DNA of 64,000 nt from assembly GCA_036426205.1 (NCBI GenBank), contig CM071579.1, positions 13,732,071 through 13,796,070 of the forward strand, read 5' to 3'. Source of the stretch: Ascaphus truei. Taxonomy: Eukaryota > Chordata > Amphibia > Anura > Ascaphidae. Of the stretch, positions 25,601-32,925 are shown piece after piece. Position numbers and translations under genes: made by a program. Below the pieces are notes generated by a model. That model was given only the letters and a program-made list of their open reading frames with translations, did no database searches and was not told where the DNA came from. Each line of letters opens with the position of its first letter. The stretch's first letter is position 1.

Positions 25601-28113
25601 GAGTGAAGAGAAGAGCCACCAAATTAATAAAGGGGATGGACAATCTATCTTATGAGAGGCTAGCTAAATTAGATTTATTTACATTAGAAAAGAGGCGTCT
25701 AAGAGGGGATATGATAACTATATACAAATATATTCGGGGACAGTACAGGGAGCTTTGAAATGAACTATTCTTCCCAAGGCCAGTACAAATGACTCGGGGG
25801 CATCCCTTTAGGTTGGAGGAAAGGAGATTTCACCAGCAACAAAGGAAAGGGTTCTTCACAGTAAGGACAGTTAAAATGTGGAATTCATTACCCATGGAGA
25901 CTGTGATGGCAGATGCAATAGATTTGTTCAGAAAAAAGGTTGGACATATTTTTAGAAAGGAAAGGTATACAGGGATATACCAAATAAGTAAACATGGGAA
26001 GAATGTTGATCCAGGGATTAATTCGATTGCCAATTCTTGGAGTCAGAAATGTATTTATTTTTCCCCTTAATGGGGTTTTGTGTTTGCCTTCCCCTGGATC
26101 AATAAGGAAGTATAGATATAGGATAAAGTATATGTTTTCTAAATTTAGCATAGGTTGAACTTGATGGACGTATGTCTTTTTTCAACCTCATCTACTATGT
26201 AACTATGTACCTATGTACCTATGTAAGCTTATGAGCATGTTATCCTCTCTGCTAACTGTTTGCCGGATTTGTTTTAACAAAGTGTTTTTTCTGTTGCCCA
26301 ACACTGAACCTTTTCACTTTCATAAAATATAACCTTGGGATTTGAAGATCTATCCACAGCCTTATTGTAATAAACTTTTGGTCTGCGTTCCAAAATCCAT
26401 ACGTTTTAATGCACGTTACGATCCATCACTGAGTGCAAACTAAATGCTTCCTAATGTAGAAATGCGACGTCATCTGACGATTCTTTCACGCGCCTGTAAT
26501 AGAACACATTTGAACTGTTTTTAAAGCTGTATCCGATACTTATTTGAATGCAATCTGTCCCACCAAACAATCCGCATAATGAATAATCACATTTTGGTGA
26601 AGGCGAGACAAGTGATCCTGACCTAGTTGTGCTGACTTAACGTTGTTTTTTTATTCCAGCCAGTTGGTCCCATTTGGTGTGTGCTAAACGAGGCGGCTCT
26701 GTATTGGCGGGCAGTAGGGAACGGTACCCAAGCAGTCGCCTGTCTACGCAGAGCGCTGGATCTCGCTCCACCCAAATACCATCAGTTTCCTATGGTTAAT
26801 CTAGCCAACCTCCTGATGCACCACGGACTTCACCTGGACGCCAGCAAATTGTTGCTCCAAGCAAGAGCTATTAACCAGTCAGAGGTGAATGATTTGCTAA
26901 ATCTTCCCCCCCCCCCCCCCCCTGTTTTCCCATCACAGTATGAGCTGAAGTTCCAGTAAACGAATCTGATGAGCATTTCAGTGTATCACAAATGTAACAA
27001 AGCGATGTTTGGAAAGGGTTTTTTAAACCCCTGGCATAGTGTGAAATGAGTGACGCATCAAGCCTCTCACAGCTTGAATCAATGGGCACACAGCGCCCCT
27101 TGTAAACAGCGCCCCTTGTACACAGCGCCCCTTGTACACAGCGCCCCTTGTACACAGCGCCCCTTGTACACAGCGCCCCTTGTACACAGCGCCCCTTGTA
27201 CACAGCGCCCCCTGTACACAGCGCCCCCTGTACACAGCGCCCCCTGTACACAGCGCCCCCTGTACACAGCGCCCCCTGTAAACAAGACGCCCCATGTACA
27301 CAGCGCCCCTTGTACACAGCGCCCCTTGTACACAGCGCCAGGATAATTACACATCCATTCAACTCGTGTTCAAACAGAGTTACTGAAAGAGAACCTAAGC
27401 CATAACACACCACTCTATAATTTTTAGAGGTGCATGTTTACTAAGTACCGAACACCGTTTAGCAAATGTGGCCCCAAACCATTAGATTCTCTTTTCTATG
27501 TTCCTATAGCAAACCCCTGGCATAGTGTGAAATGAGTGACGCATCAAGCCTCTCACAGCTTGAATCAATGGGCACACAGCGCCCCCTGTACACAGCGCCC
27601 CCTGTACACAGCGCCCCCTGTACACAGCCCCCCTGTACACAGCGCCCCTTGTACACAGCGCCAGGATAATTACACATCCATTCAACTCGTGTTCAAACAG
27701 AGTTACTGAAAGCGAACCTAAGCCATAACACACCACTCTATAATTTTTAGAGGTGCATGTTTACTAAGTACCGAACACCGTTTAGCAAATGTGGCCCCAA
27801 AACATTAGATTCTCTTTTCTATGTTCCTATAGCAAACGTCTCGGCATTCCACAGGTCCCGCAGTTACATGTAAAGCTGGTTGTGCTTTGCACTCTTTTTA
27901 AAGGTTTATTTTCTCTTTTTGCGCAGCCGCTAACGTTGCTGAGCCTGGGGAACGCCTACCTGTCCCTCAAGAACTTCACAGGGGCCCTGCAAGTGTTCCG
28001 CGCGGCCCTGGATCTCCGCACACGATGCCCCGAGTGCGAGAGCAGCTTACAGCTGATCCGCTGCCTACAGTTCTACCCGTTCCTGTACAACGTGAGCACG
28101 TCTGTGTGCCGCG
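2017..28113 (+). CDS. ttc17: TTC17, tetratricopeptide repeat protein 17 (partial, 13 internal exons)
   Basis: The protein is a TPR scaffold. In the literature TTC17 is linked to actin organisation and primary-cilium assembly, with C2CD3 reported as a partner. Joined exons give about 610 residues without a stop: 2017-2128, 2247-2378, 3652-3761, 4896-5043, 5482-5621, 6497-6657, 9941-10053, 13464-13601, 17374-17489, 20799-20967, 21161-21238, 26660-26884 and 27927-28113. Numbering from the first residue in the window, a TPR block lies at about 84-214, a charged coiled coil at about 200-268, a linker at 270-473, and a second TPR block at about 476-600. Diagnostic strings include WVLYNMAAFYWRIKNEPY, HYTLGNIYAMLGEYNHSVLC and LSLGNAYLSLKN. 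Vertebrate TTC17 is about 1140 residues, so the N-terminus (upstream) and the C-terminal third (not found downstream) are missing. Recognition is from memory of the family; no alignment was run. Confidence 0.95.
2247..2378 (+). CDS. ttc17: TTC17 exon b
   Basis: The exon is 44 codons, phase 0 to 0, with acceptor TACTAG and donor GTATTG. It encodes GIQERLNLSSPLLPKEDPIF and ends MGHRIHESLLK. It lies just upstream of the first TPR helix pair. Confidence 0.93.
2379..3055. other. TTC17 intron, left part
   Basis: No gene or domain is visible. Positions 2428-2545 contain short repeated units around ACTCGCC (for example 2459 and 2513), a small local repeat. The rest is AT-rich intron. Confidence 0.5.
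3056..3600 (-). mobile_element. L2-type LINE, 3' end with ORF2 C-terminus
   Basis: On the minus strand the last part of a LINE ORF2 is readable (LTAQHLWNALPLNTRLAPSL, then an NQLKTHLLKEAYE-like end). It is followed by a 3' UTR ending in the typical AGCGCTATGTACATTAATGG and TATATAAATAAAGACATAC tail. The copy is strongly 5'-truncated. Its truncation point lies about 50 bp from the acceptor of TTC17 exon c, so it sits almost inside that exon's branch-point region. Confidence 0.85.
3652..3761 (+). CDS. ttc17: TTC17 exon c (first TPR)
   Basis: Acceptor TTGTCACAG, donor GTCAGT, phase 0 in and phase 2 out (36 codons plus AG). It encodes NGTSWVLYNMAAFYWRIKN followed by EPYHVVECAMRALHFSS, a clear TPR helix pair of the TTC17 type. 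Confidence 0.95.
3843..3985. repeat. Palindromic MITE, degraded copy
   Basis: The left arm (AGTACTCAAGGGCCACCAAC, GATATCCCTGC, CAGCACAGGTGGC) faces a shortened right arm (GGTGGCCTTGTGGACTGGAG). Same family as 5167-5349, with an internal loss of the second GATATCC block. Confidence 0.75.
4051..4292 (-). mobile_element. CORE-SINE (MIR-like, tRNA-derived)
   Basis: Read on the minus strand, the order is that of a CORE-SINE: a tRNA-like head with an A-box-like GGCTCAGTGAG, a B box GGTTCAATTCC, then the MIR core signature GTGACCTTGGGCAAGTCACT and CTCCCTGTGCCTCA. An AAGCGCT/TATATAAG tail of L2 type and (ATT)n follow. This suggests mobilisation by an L2 LINE. It could also be an old family member specific to amphibians. 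Confidence 0.8.
4497..4850. repeat. GC-rich segment, possible DNA-transposon remnant
   Basis: It starts with ACAGGCGGTCCTCGGTTATC, which resembles mariner/pogo-type termini, and has repeated CGGCGG-rich blocks. A near-duplicate CGGCTACGGTACAGTACCGC block lies at 4785-4822. I could not find a clean opposite terminus, so the class is a guess. Confidence 0.35.
4896..5043 (+). CDS. ttc17: TTC17 exon d (TPR)
   Basis: Acceptor CCCTCCAG, donor GTGAGT. The first base completes the split Arg codon; then 49 codons, out in phase 0. It encodes PNKDVALVNMANVLHRAHFS and ends SSDFLTSHYTLGNIYA, a TPR pair. Confidence 0.95.
5167..5349. repeat. Palindromic MITE, complete copy
   Basis: Two arms of about 80 bp face each other around a short centre. 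The left arm has CCAGTCCTGAAGGGCCACCA, GGATATCCCTGCTTCAGCAC. The right arm is its reverse complement, ending GAGGACTGGAGTTGGCCACC. It is a good reference copy for the family in this window. Confidence 0.85.
5482..5621 (+). CDS. ttc17: TTC17 exon e (TPR, start of coiled coil)
   Basis: Acceptor TCTGTTAG, donor GTGAGA, phase 0 in and phase 2 out. It encodes MLGEYNHSVLCYDRALQAKP and ends RLEQKLEAQH, completing a TPR and entering the coiled coil. Confidence 0.95.
5622..6496. other. TTC17 intron between exons e and f
   Basis: AT-rich intron with (CA)-like bits near 5760. No repeat family or coding region was recognised. Confidence 0.5.
6497..6657 (+). CDS. ttc17: TTC17 exon f (coiled coil)
   Basis: Acceptor CTGTAAG, donor GTAATG, phase 2 in and phase 1 out (1 + 159 + 1 nt). 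It encodes SLQRTLNELKDYQKQHDHYL and QILRNIIHETQMAKEAQL, a long charged helix rich in Gln, Glu, Lys and Leu. Confidence 0.95.
6658..7374. other. TTC17 intron, left part
   Basis: Nothing coding. A stretch near 7056-7080 (CTTTGCGGCACACTAC) resembles the end of the hAT-like element at 9610-9655, but it is too short to assign. Confidence 0.4.
7375..7438 (+). repeat. CR1-type LINE 3' tail fragment
   Basis: The sequence carries the features ATAGGTTCAACTTTATGG, a C-rich tract and CTCACTACTATGTAAC. These match the 3' ends of the two CR1 copies at 17100-17160 and 26145-26220. Only the last 60 or so bases are present. Confidence 0.65.
7754..8058. repeat. Large foldback element (about 146-bp arms)
   Basis: The left arm (7754-7900) and right arm (7914-8058) are near reverse complements around a 13-bp loop. 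Shared blocks include CAGCAGAGAATGG, GACTCACCAGGAAG, AAACTTTATTCAGCTACAT and CAGATACTGGAACAAGG. A few small indels separate the arms, for example CCGCCGCCGCCG versus CCACCGCTG. It lies next to the 3' end of the decayed hAT transposase. Confidence 0.85.
8110..9552 (-). pseudogene. hAT transposase remnant, ZBED5/GTF2IRD2-like
   Basis: Read on the minus strand in several frames, the order follows this hAT family. First comes QTAYQVTEIIAQQMKSHTIV with a LLSDDTI motif (9184-9400). Then, near 8880-8945, ICTDGAPSMLG and DFVSLIK; then AKLAYLAEIFRPLN with DKLPSFKK (8440-8530); and finally STSYLCTLGFST plus TRLNRVQDEM-like residues (8110-8210), the hAT dimerisation region. Stops and frameshifts separate the blocks, so it cannot be active. 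The catalytic region between 9184 and 9000 is poorly preserved. Confidence 0.85.
9605..9657. repeat. hAT-like terminal sequence
   Basis: On the minus strand this begins CAGGGTTCCTCAACCGGTGT followed by GCCGCAAAGC, the usual start of hAT elements of this group. It lies just upstream (in minus-strand sense) of the transposase remnant at 8110-9552 and is probably its 5' terminal repeat. The other terminus was not identified. Confidence 0.55.
9941..10053 (+). CDS. ttc17: TTC17 exon g
   Basis: Acceptor GTCTCCCCAG, donor GTGAGA, phase 1 in and phase 0 out. It encodes NHQICRLSSQKQSVHCAWDL and ends RGDIFENVEYVL, the conserved TTC17 linker after the coiled coil. Confidence 0.95.
10054..11641. other. 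TTC17 intron, left part
   Basis: No exon seen. It holds a G-tract at 10234-10246, a moderately GC-rich stretch (10260-10560) with no recognisable domain, and a (GT)n microsatellite at 11041-11092. The segment CTGCTGAGAGCAGAAAC near 10981 is a short motif also seen in other repeats. Confidence 0.45.
11041..11092. repeat. (GT)n microsatellite
   Basis: Interrupted TG/TGTGCG repeat of about 50 bp, in TTC17 intron sequence. It creates short open frames that are not genes. Confidence 0.9.
11642..12050. repeat. Diverged tandem duplication, period about 236 bp
   Basis: Blocks from 11642-11835 recur at 11878-12050 in the same order: TGCGGGAG..CACCCACATGCCA, ACAGCCGC, CTAACACCGCTA, CATTGATGT..TATATAGCT and GCGTGCGATC. 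The copies differ by many substitutions and an indel, so the duplication is old. I do not recognise the parent element. Confidence 0.7.
12051..13099. other. TTC17 intron, no recognised element
   Basis: Even-composition sequence without coding resemblance. It may belong to the same unknown element as the duplication at 11642-12050. Confidence 0.4.
13100..13391 (+). mobile_element. L2-type LINE 3' end
   Basis: It contains GATTGTAAGCTCCCTGGGGC, then TGTGAAGCGCTCAGTACAC and GGCGCTATATAAATAAAGAC, the conserved L2 3' UTR and tail, in + orientation. It ends about 70 bp before exon h. Confidence 0.75.
13464..13601 (+). CDS. ttc17: TTC17 exon h
   Basis: Acceptor TGTTTTTAG, donor GTAAGT, 46 codons, phase 0 to 0. 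It encodes FGEDTSSAHMTSVNLDLQAN and ends VIKVWDMDSGASG. This linker region is poorly conserved, but the FGED start and the trailing W-x-x-DS pattern fit TTC17. Confidence 0.9.
13890..17160 (+). mobile_element. CR1-like LINE, copy 1 (broken, with ORF1 remains)
   Basis: From 14110 an ORF1 with a PHD-like finger (CRSCHMYVHLEQLF..CERCE) and an SGNH-esterase-like motif (KIVVVGDSIIRLWD, 14553-14600) is readable. Endonuclease residues follow (YDIIDITETWWDATHDW, 15310-15360) and then reverse transcriptase (VVPIFKKGARSQPGNYRPVS; the YADD-box region near 16130 reads TADDT). The 3' end is TCTACTATGTAAG. Several stops and a deletion of about 1.07 kb at 15540 (compared with copy 2) kill it. The left boundary is approximate. 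Confidence 0.88.
14944..14989 (-). repeat. L2 3'-tail fragment nested in CR1 copy 1
   Basis: A 46-bp piece reading TGTATGTCTTTATTTATATA, GCGCCATTAATGTACATAAC interrupts ORF1 of the CR1 copy. It is the extreme 3' end of the L2 family seen at 3056-3600, in reverse orientation. Confidence 0.75.
17374..17489 (+). CDS. ttc17: TTC17 exon i
   Basis: The exon starts after CTTTGGTAG (a weak polypyrimidine tract), with donor GTGAGT, phase 0 in and phase 2 out (38 codons plus GG). It encodes QEENQLWPRKADCAKRF and ends LPTYYLHPEHRGL, matching the vertebrate ILWPKRADC..LPTYFLPPENKGL stretch. It begins about 210 bp after the CR1 copy. The acceptor choice is the least certain in the gene. Confidence 0.85.
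17826..18075 (+). repeat. Interspersed repeat family R1, copy 1
   Basis: Shares ordered blocks with 53887-54150: GTGAGCACATTCAC, TAGCATACACTGCTTCCACT (here TGGCATAC), GGGATTCTGGGTAATG, CATGCAAAT, CAGCACAGCCTGGG and GAAGTGCAGAGCCAG. No coding region and no clear terminal repeats. Class unknown. Confidence 0.75.
18331..18505. repeat. 31-bp minisatellite with NRF1-like cores
   Basis: CATGCG cores recur at 18362, 18393, 18424, 18457 and 18488, with a first degenerate unit at 18331. Spacing is 31, 31, 31, 33 and 31 bp. Several units read GCATGCGCA or GCGCATGCG, which resemble NRF1 binding sites. The surrounding AGAACGGGC and GTCCGAGGTC pieces also repeat. Confidence 0.85.
19260..20360. other. GC-rich block of unknown origin
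   Basis: Over about 1.1 kb GC content and CpG density are clearly higher than in the flanks. It contains short imperfect palindromes (for example CTCCGGCACCCGG near 19685) and an AAGATGGC motif at 20221. Open frames on the minus strand carry no domain I recognise. Candidates are a solo LTR-like repeat or a CpG island; I cannot decide. Confidence 0.4.
20698..20719. repeat. (TA)n microsatellite
   Basis: Pure TA dinucleotide run of about 11 units, flanked by A- and T-rich DNA, 80 bp before exon j. Confidence 0.9.
20799..20967 (+). CDS. ttc17: TTC17 exon j
   Basis: Acceptor TTCCGTAG, donor GTACGT. One base completes the split Gly codon; then 56 codons, out in phase 0. It encodes a variable start, then DAQTPDCAAITDMHKNETLH and LEELEGRLDLQLPAPDRHAK. 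The AQTPDC motif is a TTC17 hallmark. Confidence 0.93.
21161..21238 (+). CDS. ttc17: TTC17 exon k
   Basis: Acceptor TTTTGTTTAG, donor GTGAGC, 26 codons, phase 0 to 0. It encodes ILLSRVNKLSISEDEIGDVL and YHSLVK, matching the conserved short exon before the second TPR block. Confidence 0.94.
21239..21987. other. TTC17 intron, left part
   Basis: AT-rich sequence. The right half may be 3' UTR of the Penelope-like fragment that follows on the minus strand. No other feature seen. Confidence 0.4.
21988..22495 (-). mobile_element. Penelope-like element, GIY-YIG endonuclease fragment
   Basis: Minus-strand frames read LTCRRSRNLKDILVRSHFQQ, then a Cys cluster (HPCSRCKACKQV, 22300-22370), a THRAFKIQILE-like GIY-YIG remnant, and RDRRLLQRECKWIYTLKTLS ending GLNEGFIYSPFL. 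This is the usual order in Penelope-like C-termini. The segment with the GIY-YIG signature itself is damaged by a frameshift and a probable deletion. The reverse transcriptase is absent. Confidence 0.85.
22578..22680. repeat. Compound (GT)n-(TA)n microsatellite
   Basis: About 45 bp of pure GT, then interrupted GTGTGTTGTG, then a TA run. It follows the 5' side of the Penelope fragment. Confidence 0.9.
23110..26220 (+). mobile_element. CR1-like LINE, copy 2 (5'-truncated, broken ORF2)
   Basis: Begins inside ORF2. Endonuclease pieces include GHVCIMGDFSYPDIDWGN (23606) and GAILDLVISNNVEVIDKYSS; the usual SDH motif here reads SDY. Reverse transcriptase motifs are NKAPGPDGIHPRVLKKLSS, VVPIFKKGARSQAGNYRPVS, DVVYLDFAKAFDTVSHK, FADDTILC (25170) and LGVLVDSRLSNSAQSH. 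Frameshifts at about 24650 and 24980 and several stops break it. The 3' end has GGTTGAACTTGATGGACG and CTATGTAAC/CTATGTACC repeats. It fills most of the intron between exons k and l. Confidence 0.93.
26221..26659. other. TTC17 intron, right part
   Basis: Unremarkable AT-rich intron sequence up to the acceptor of exon l. Nothing recognised. Confidence 0.5.
26660..26884 (+). CDS. ttc17: TTC17 exon l (second TPR block)
   Basis: Acceptor TTTATTCCAG, donor GTGAAT, 75 codons, phase 0 to 0. It encodes PVGPIWCVLNEAALYWRAVG, then QAVACLRRALDLAPPKY and VNLANLLMHHGLHLDASKLL: two TPR helix pairs. A pure C-tract (26907-26922) follows about 22 bp after the donor. Confidence 0.95.
27025..27833. repeat. Local tandem duplication carrying a 16-bp VNTR
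   Basis: Unit 1 (27025-27510) and unit 2 (27511-27833) share the same flanks: AAACCCCTGGCATAGTGTGA at the start and TTTCTATGTTCCTATAGC at the end. Each contains the array with unit ACAGCGCCCCTTGTAC. The array has about 15 units in the first copy (27090-27332) and 5 in the second (27576-27655). A third partial flank (AAAC) starts at 27834. The array ends 585 bp before exon m in unit 1 and 260 bp before it in unit 2. The open frames on both strands (KGRCVQGALCTRGAVY-type) are by-products of the array. Confidence 0.93.
27927..28113 (+). CDS. ttc17: TTC17 exon m (TPR), last exon found
   Basis: Acceptor TTTGCGCAG, donor GTAAGC, phase 0 in and phase 1 out. It encodes PLTLLSLGNAYLSLKNFTGA, then LDLRTRCPECESSLQLIRCL and QFYPFLYNVSTSVCR. 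Its base composition is GC-rich at third positions compared with exons b-f. Confidence 0.95.
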
Positions 28114-30361
28114 GTAAGCACGCACCCGCCGCACTGTAAAGTCGCACTTGTTGCGGGGCTCACTCGTTTTCCACATCAGTTACTTCCTGGGCCTTTAATT
28201 GAGATCTTTATCTCGCATCATAATTATTTATCTGAAATTCCTTTATCATTTTTTTTTTTGTTTATTTCCCCTTTTGTATAAATCTTTGATATGTGTCTTT
28301 GGTCCCTAAAAGCGGCATCCTCTTAATACTCCCAAAGGGGCATCCAGGGAAAATAAGTTGTTCCGAAATGCTACATTCCCCTCTCTTGATTGTAGTAGTC
28401 CAATTGTTGCACCTGTCCGAAAAAGTGTCAGAGACCTACACCGATACCTCTGCAGCCCTCCTTTCTGAGGATATCACAATCCTCGTGTCACTCAAGAAAA
28501 ATGGCAGGTTTGGGCTAAAAAAAAGAGATCTCAATACATCACAGCCTTTCATATAAATTCAGTGCCAGAATTGGCAGTGCTTAAATAAGATAGTTGATTC
28601 CTAGTGAGAAAGGAAGGATATCGCAGTGATTCTATGTAACTATAAATATACTTGTGTAAGGGGTTTGTTGAGTAATACAGGTTTTCACATATAAGTTGGC
28701 TTCCACTGTTTTCCCACCGTTGTTTCACCAACGACCATATATTAGCACGTGTTGCTTGTTTGTTGTAATTATTCACAAAGGGCTTTATCCTTTGTCGTCT
28801 GAAGTTGCCACTCTGGCCAAAACCCTGTTTATAGTCTGAGGATTTTCCACGGTAAACAAGCAAAACCGCAGCTTCGAACCACATAGAATGACCCCTACGT
28901 GTGAGAGGAGGGGAGAGAGAAAGCAGCAGATGCTCGGGTCCAGAAACCTCAATAAGCGCTTCAGAATCTAGTTATAAAACATTTACATATTCCAGAGCAA
29001 AAGGCGTTCCTATAGGTAGGATTTTGCATGTGTTTTGAAGGAGTAAATGCAGCTTCAAGGTCCTCCAGAGTATTGCAAAGACGTGGTCTCTAAATAAAAG
29101 TTTTTTTTAGCCGGGCATTTACTCTTGGAAGGTGAATTAGTTGTTGGGTTGAAAGTGGGATAAAGGGAGATTACCATTATGCCATAGTATGATCATATCA
29201 TTTAAATTAGAAGTCCTCTTCCCCCTCTAGCTGTTTGCATGTGTTCTGCGCCCCTCTTTCCATCATTGAAGGTTCTTCTTGGTCTGCGGTACAGCAATGG
29301 TAGTTAAAATATGTAGGTGTGGGCTTGTAAGGAATGGGGATCATTGGGGCTTGTGTGTTGTGTGACACAGTATACACTAGTATTAACTCTTTCCATTTTG
29401 ACCTACAACTCGATCCATTATAAAGGAGACAGATTGAAGATGAAGTGGTTGTTAAAAGATTTAATGTTAACCTTTATGAAGAGTCAAATAATCAAAATAA
29501 TACCTGATTACAAATGTTCTAGCAGCTAGCTCACAGGAATAGTACTGAAAGTGATAATATGGCCAATTTTGGTTCTGTGGCTCACACCGACCTAACCATG
29601 CCCTGGTTCTTCATCCAAAGTGGCCAGTTCATATAATCGGTCAGTAAATGAGAGAGCAGGGAATTGAGGTGCAGTTATCGCAGTGCCTTTATAGTAGTGA
29701 CTGTCTACACCATAACCACTCCGCTAAAATGGTACAAAGCCATGGTCTAGCACTCTGCCGTTTTAGCATTTTCATGATTTTCAAATGTCATTTGTTGCCC
29801 CATAATTCTCTGTACAAATACCACACGGTATTGTGATGTTTGGAGAAGATATTGAAGTACGGAAATCTGGAAGACTAATATAAAGAGCACATTCCTGGTT
29901 TGGGGAGACCCTATGCGTTACACTCACCATTTCCTTATCCTGTACACTTGCACATTGGAGTATCAGAAGCCGTGTCCAACACGCCATACTATCTCGGATT
30001 ATCGGGCCGCGCCATCCAACTACTTCAGCCCAACGCAGATCAGTGTACCAAAAGCTTCATGTCGTTTCTCATCCCCAATCATAGCACAGGCATCTCCGTC
30101 CCAACGCAAATCCACCTCCTCCACCCGAACACAAATAATACCGACATTTAAATAGCTGCTGGTTTCAGTCCAGTGCTTCTCTTCAAACTGACCACACACA
30201 CAGGGAACATCGAAACACAAAGAACGTTCTAGGTTCGATTTAAAATCTCTGTTGCCGTTTCACCTGCAACTAAGGGAATTTGTTCTCCGCTAGTTTCCTG
30301 AAACCCATTTCCGCTGAGCTCCACTTTCCCGTTCCGTTTTGACACACACGAGCACAGAGAG
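28114..30361. other. TTC17 intron or downstream DNA, no exon found
   Basis: I looked for the next conserved TTC17 segments (the acidic linker, the EEILALVDEFQQAWP-type motif and the C-terminal TPRs) and saw none. A minus-strand open frame at 28549-28884 has no family I recognise. No repeat could be assigned with confidence. Confidence 0.5.
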
Positions 30362-30998
30362 CACAGAGTTTATTTATTTATTTATTTGTAAAATATTTTA
30401 CCAGGAAGTAATACATTGAGAGTTACTTCTCGTTTTCAAGTATGTCCTGGGCACAGAGTAAAACAAATAATACATGGTTACAAGTACAGTTACATAAATG
30501 AACAGAGTATACATTATATACAAGACATTGCGTGCACAGTTAAAGAAAATATATATTATGAGCGTATGAAATAGTTACAGACCAGGTTAAAGTGTGAGAC
30601 AGCCTTAGATTTGAAAGAACTTAAACTGGTGGTGGATGTGAGAGTCTCTGGTAGGTTGTTCCAGTTTTGGGGTGCACGGAAGGAGAAGGAGGAACGTCCG
30701 GATACTTTGTTGAGCCATGGGACCATGAATAGTCTTTTGGAGTCTGATCTCAGGTGATAAGTGCTGCATGTGGTAGGGGTGAGGAGCTTGTTCAGGTAGC
30801 TGGGTAGCTTGCCCATGAAGAATTTAAAGGCAAGACAGGAAAGGTGAACTTTGCACCTAGACTTTAGTGTTGACCAATCTAGTTCTTTGAGCATTTCGCA
30901 GTGATGTGTGTTGTAGTTGCATTGGAGAACAAAACGACAAATTGAATTGTAGAGGGTGTCAAGTTTGCTAAGGTGGGTTTGAGGAGCCGAGCCATATA

Positions 30999-31330
30999 CA
31001 GGCATACCCCGCTTTAAGTACACTCACTTTAAGTACACTCGCGAGTAAGTACATATCGCCCAATAGGCAAACGGCAGCTCACGCATGCGCCTGTCAGCAC
31101 GTCCTGAACAGCAATACCTGCTCCCTACCTGTACCGAAGCTGTGCGCAAGCGGGGAGACTATAGAGCCTGTTACACACGTGTTATTTACATCAGTTATGC
31201 ACGTATATGATGATTGCAGTACAGTACATGCATCGATAAGTGAGGAAAAGGCAGTGCTTCACTTTAAGTACATTTTCACTTTACATACATGCTCCGGTCC
31301 CATTGCGTACGTTAATGTGGGGTTTGCCTG
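30999..31330. mobile_element. Mariner/pogo-type MITE nested in the LINE
   Basis: Terminal inverted repeats CAGGCATACCCCGC and GCGGGG-like CAGGCAAACCCCACAT (minus strand of the right end), flanked by TA on both sides (30997-30998 and 31331-31332). Internal copies of CTTTAAGTACACT and CACTTTAAGTACA also repeat near each end. It carries no coding capacity. Excising it with one TA restores the LINE reading frame. Confidence 0.9.
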
Positions 31331-32300
31331 TACTATGTCTCCATAGTCAATAATTGGCATTAGCATCTGCTGTGCGATACGCTTTCTGACCAGGAGACTT
31401 AGGGAGGATTTGTTCCTGTAAAGTACCCCTAGTTTGGCATAGGTCTTGGTTGTCAGGGTATCAATGTACATCCCGAATGTTAAGTGGGAGTCAAACCATA
31501 AGCCCAGGTATTTAAAACTAGTGACAGGGGTTAGGGTGGTGTTAGCGTTGGTTCTAATCAGGAGCTCAGTCACTGGAAGCTTTACAAATTTAGTCTTGGT
31601 CCCAAATACCATTGTTACAGTCTTGTCAGTGTTTAAAAACAGTTTGTTTTGGGAAATCCAGTTTTCGAGTCTCAAAAAGTCAGACTGAAGAATGTGTTGA
31701 AGGTCAGAGAGGCTATGACTGTGTGCATATAGGATTGTGTCATCTGCATACATGTGTATTGAGGCTTCCTTACAAGCTGTGGGAAGATCATTAATGAACA
31801 CTGAGAAGAGTAGGGGCCCCAGAACATAGCCTTGCGGGACACCACAGGTGATATCCAGGGGGTTGGAGTTAGAGCCTGAGATGGACACATGTTGGGATCT
31901 TCCTGATAGGTAGGACTGAAACCAGTTTAAAGCATGCTTCCCTATTCCAGAGCTCTGGAGTTTGTTAAGCAGGATAGCATGATCAACAGTATCAAAAGCC
32001 TTTGCAAAATCTAGGAATACTGCACCAGTGAGTTGTCCCCGTTCCATTCCACACTGGATTTCATTGCAAACTTTTAGCAGGGTAGTTACGGTGGAGTGTT
32101 TGGGATGAAATCCAGATTGGAATTTGCTAGGGAAATTAATTCTTGGTGTAGTAATCGCTTAATTGGGAGTGGACACATTTTTCCATGACTTTGGATAGAA
32201 TTGGGAGAAGTGAGATTGGCCTGTAGTTTGAGACAGTGTTTTTGTCCCCACATTTGAAGATTGGGACAACTCTGGCAGTTTTCCAGGTCTTAGGGATATG

Positions 32301-32925
32301 CAAAACAAGGGGATGTGAAGGAAAGGGGAAGGGGTGAGGTGGGGAAGTGGATTGGGCGCTCCCTGGTGAACCAATATTGTTGTTGGGAATACAACTAATA
32401 ACACACAATATAACACCAATAGTGAAATAGTGAAAAAATAAATGTGTGTAAAAGCAGCTCAACTTCCTCTGATGGGACAGTTCCAGGTCCCAGAAGGGTA
32501 GATTGTTTCTTGGAGATGAGGAGGAGCGCAGGTAGGTGTAGCAAAATATGCAAAAAAGAATAACAAATATATAGTGCAGATGGTAAACACTGTGTAAGTA
32601 GATGTAATCTATAGAATAGAACTCACATAAATCGCAGAAAATATCACGTGTCAGAGATCCTTCTCTCTCTGACTGGAGCCCTTTAAATGGTAACAGGGAA
32701 ATCCCTCAAGGCACGGATATGTATGGATAAGAAGAAAAGCCACAATAGTGCATACTATTCCAATAATGTATTATGCATACAAATAACACGAGTATATCAC
32801 ACTCACATTCGCCATGTATAAATCGGGTGGGGGAGAGAACCACAGCTCGTTGTATATGTAGGCAGCTTCACAGCATTCAGGATTCTCTTCCGCGTGTGTC
32901 ACAGCCGTCGCGTCACTTCCTTCCA
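32301..32925. mobile_element. Unclassified 625-bp insertion with 10-bp target duplication
   Basis: The sequence TAGGGATATG stands at 32291-32300 and again at 32926-32935. Deleting one copy plus the insert rejoins the LINE reading frame exactly. The insert has no obvious terminal inverted repeats; its left end is CAAAACAAGG and its right end CACTTCCTTCCA. No domain was recognised. The TSD length fits a retroposed (SINE- or LINE-like) element or a Mutator-like one. Confidence 0.85.

Noticed and set aside
26871..27413. 180-codon minus-strand frame and several overlapping frames
   Set aside because: They are translations of the 16-bp VNTR (period 48 in codon space) and have no other support.
28549..28884. 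111-codon minus-strand frame
   Set aside because: No motif recognised, no partner exons; it is within the range expected by chance in 64 kb.
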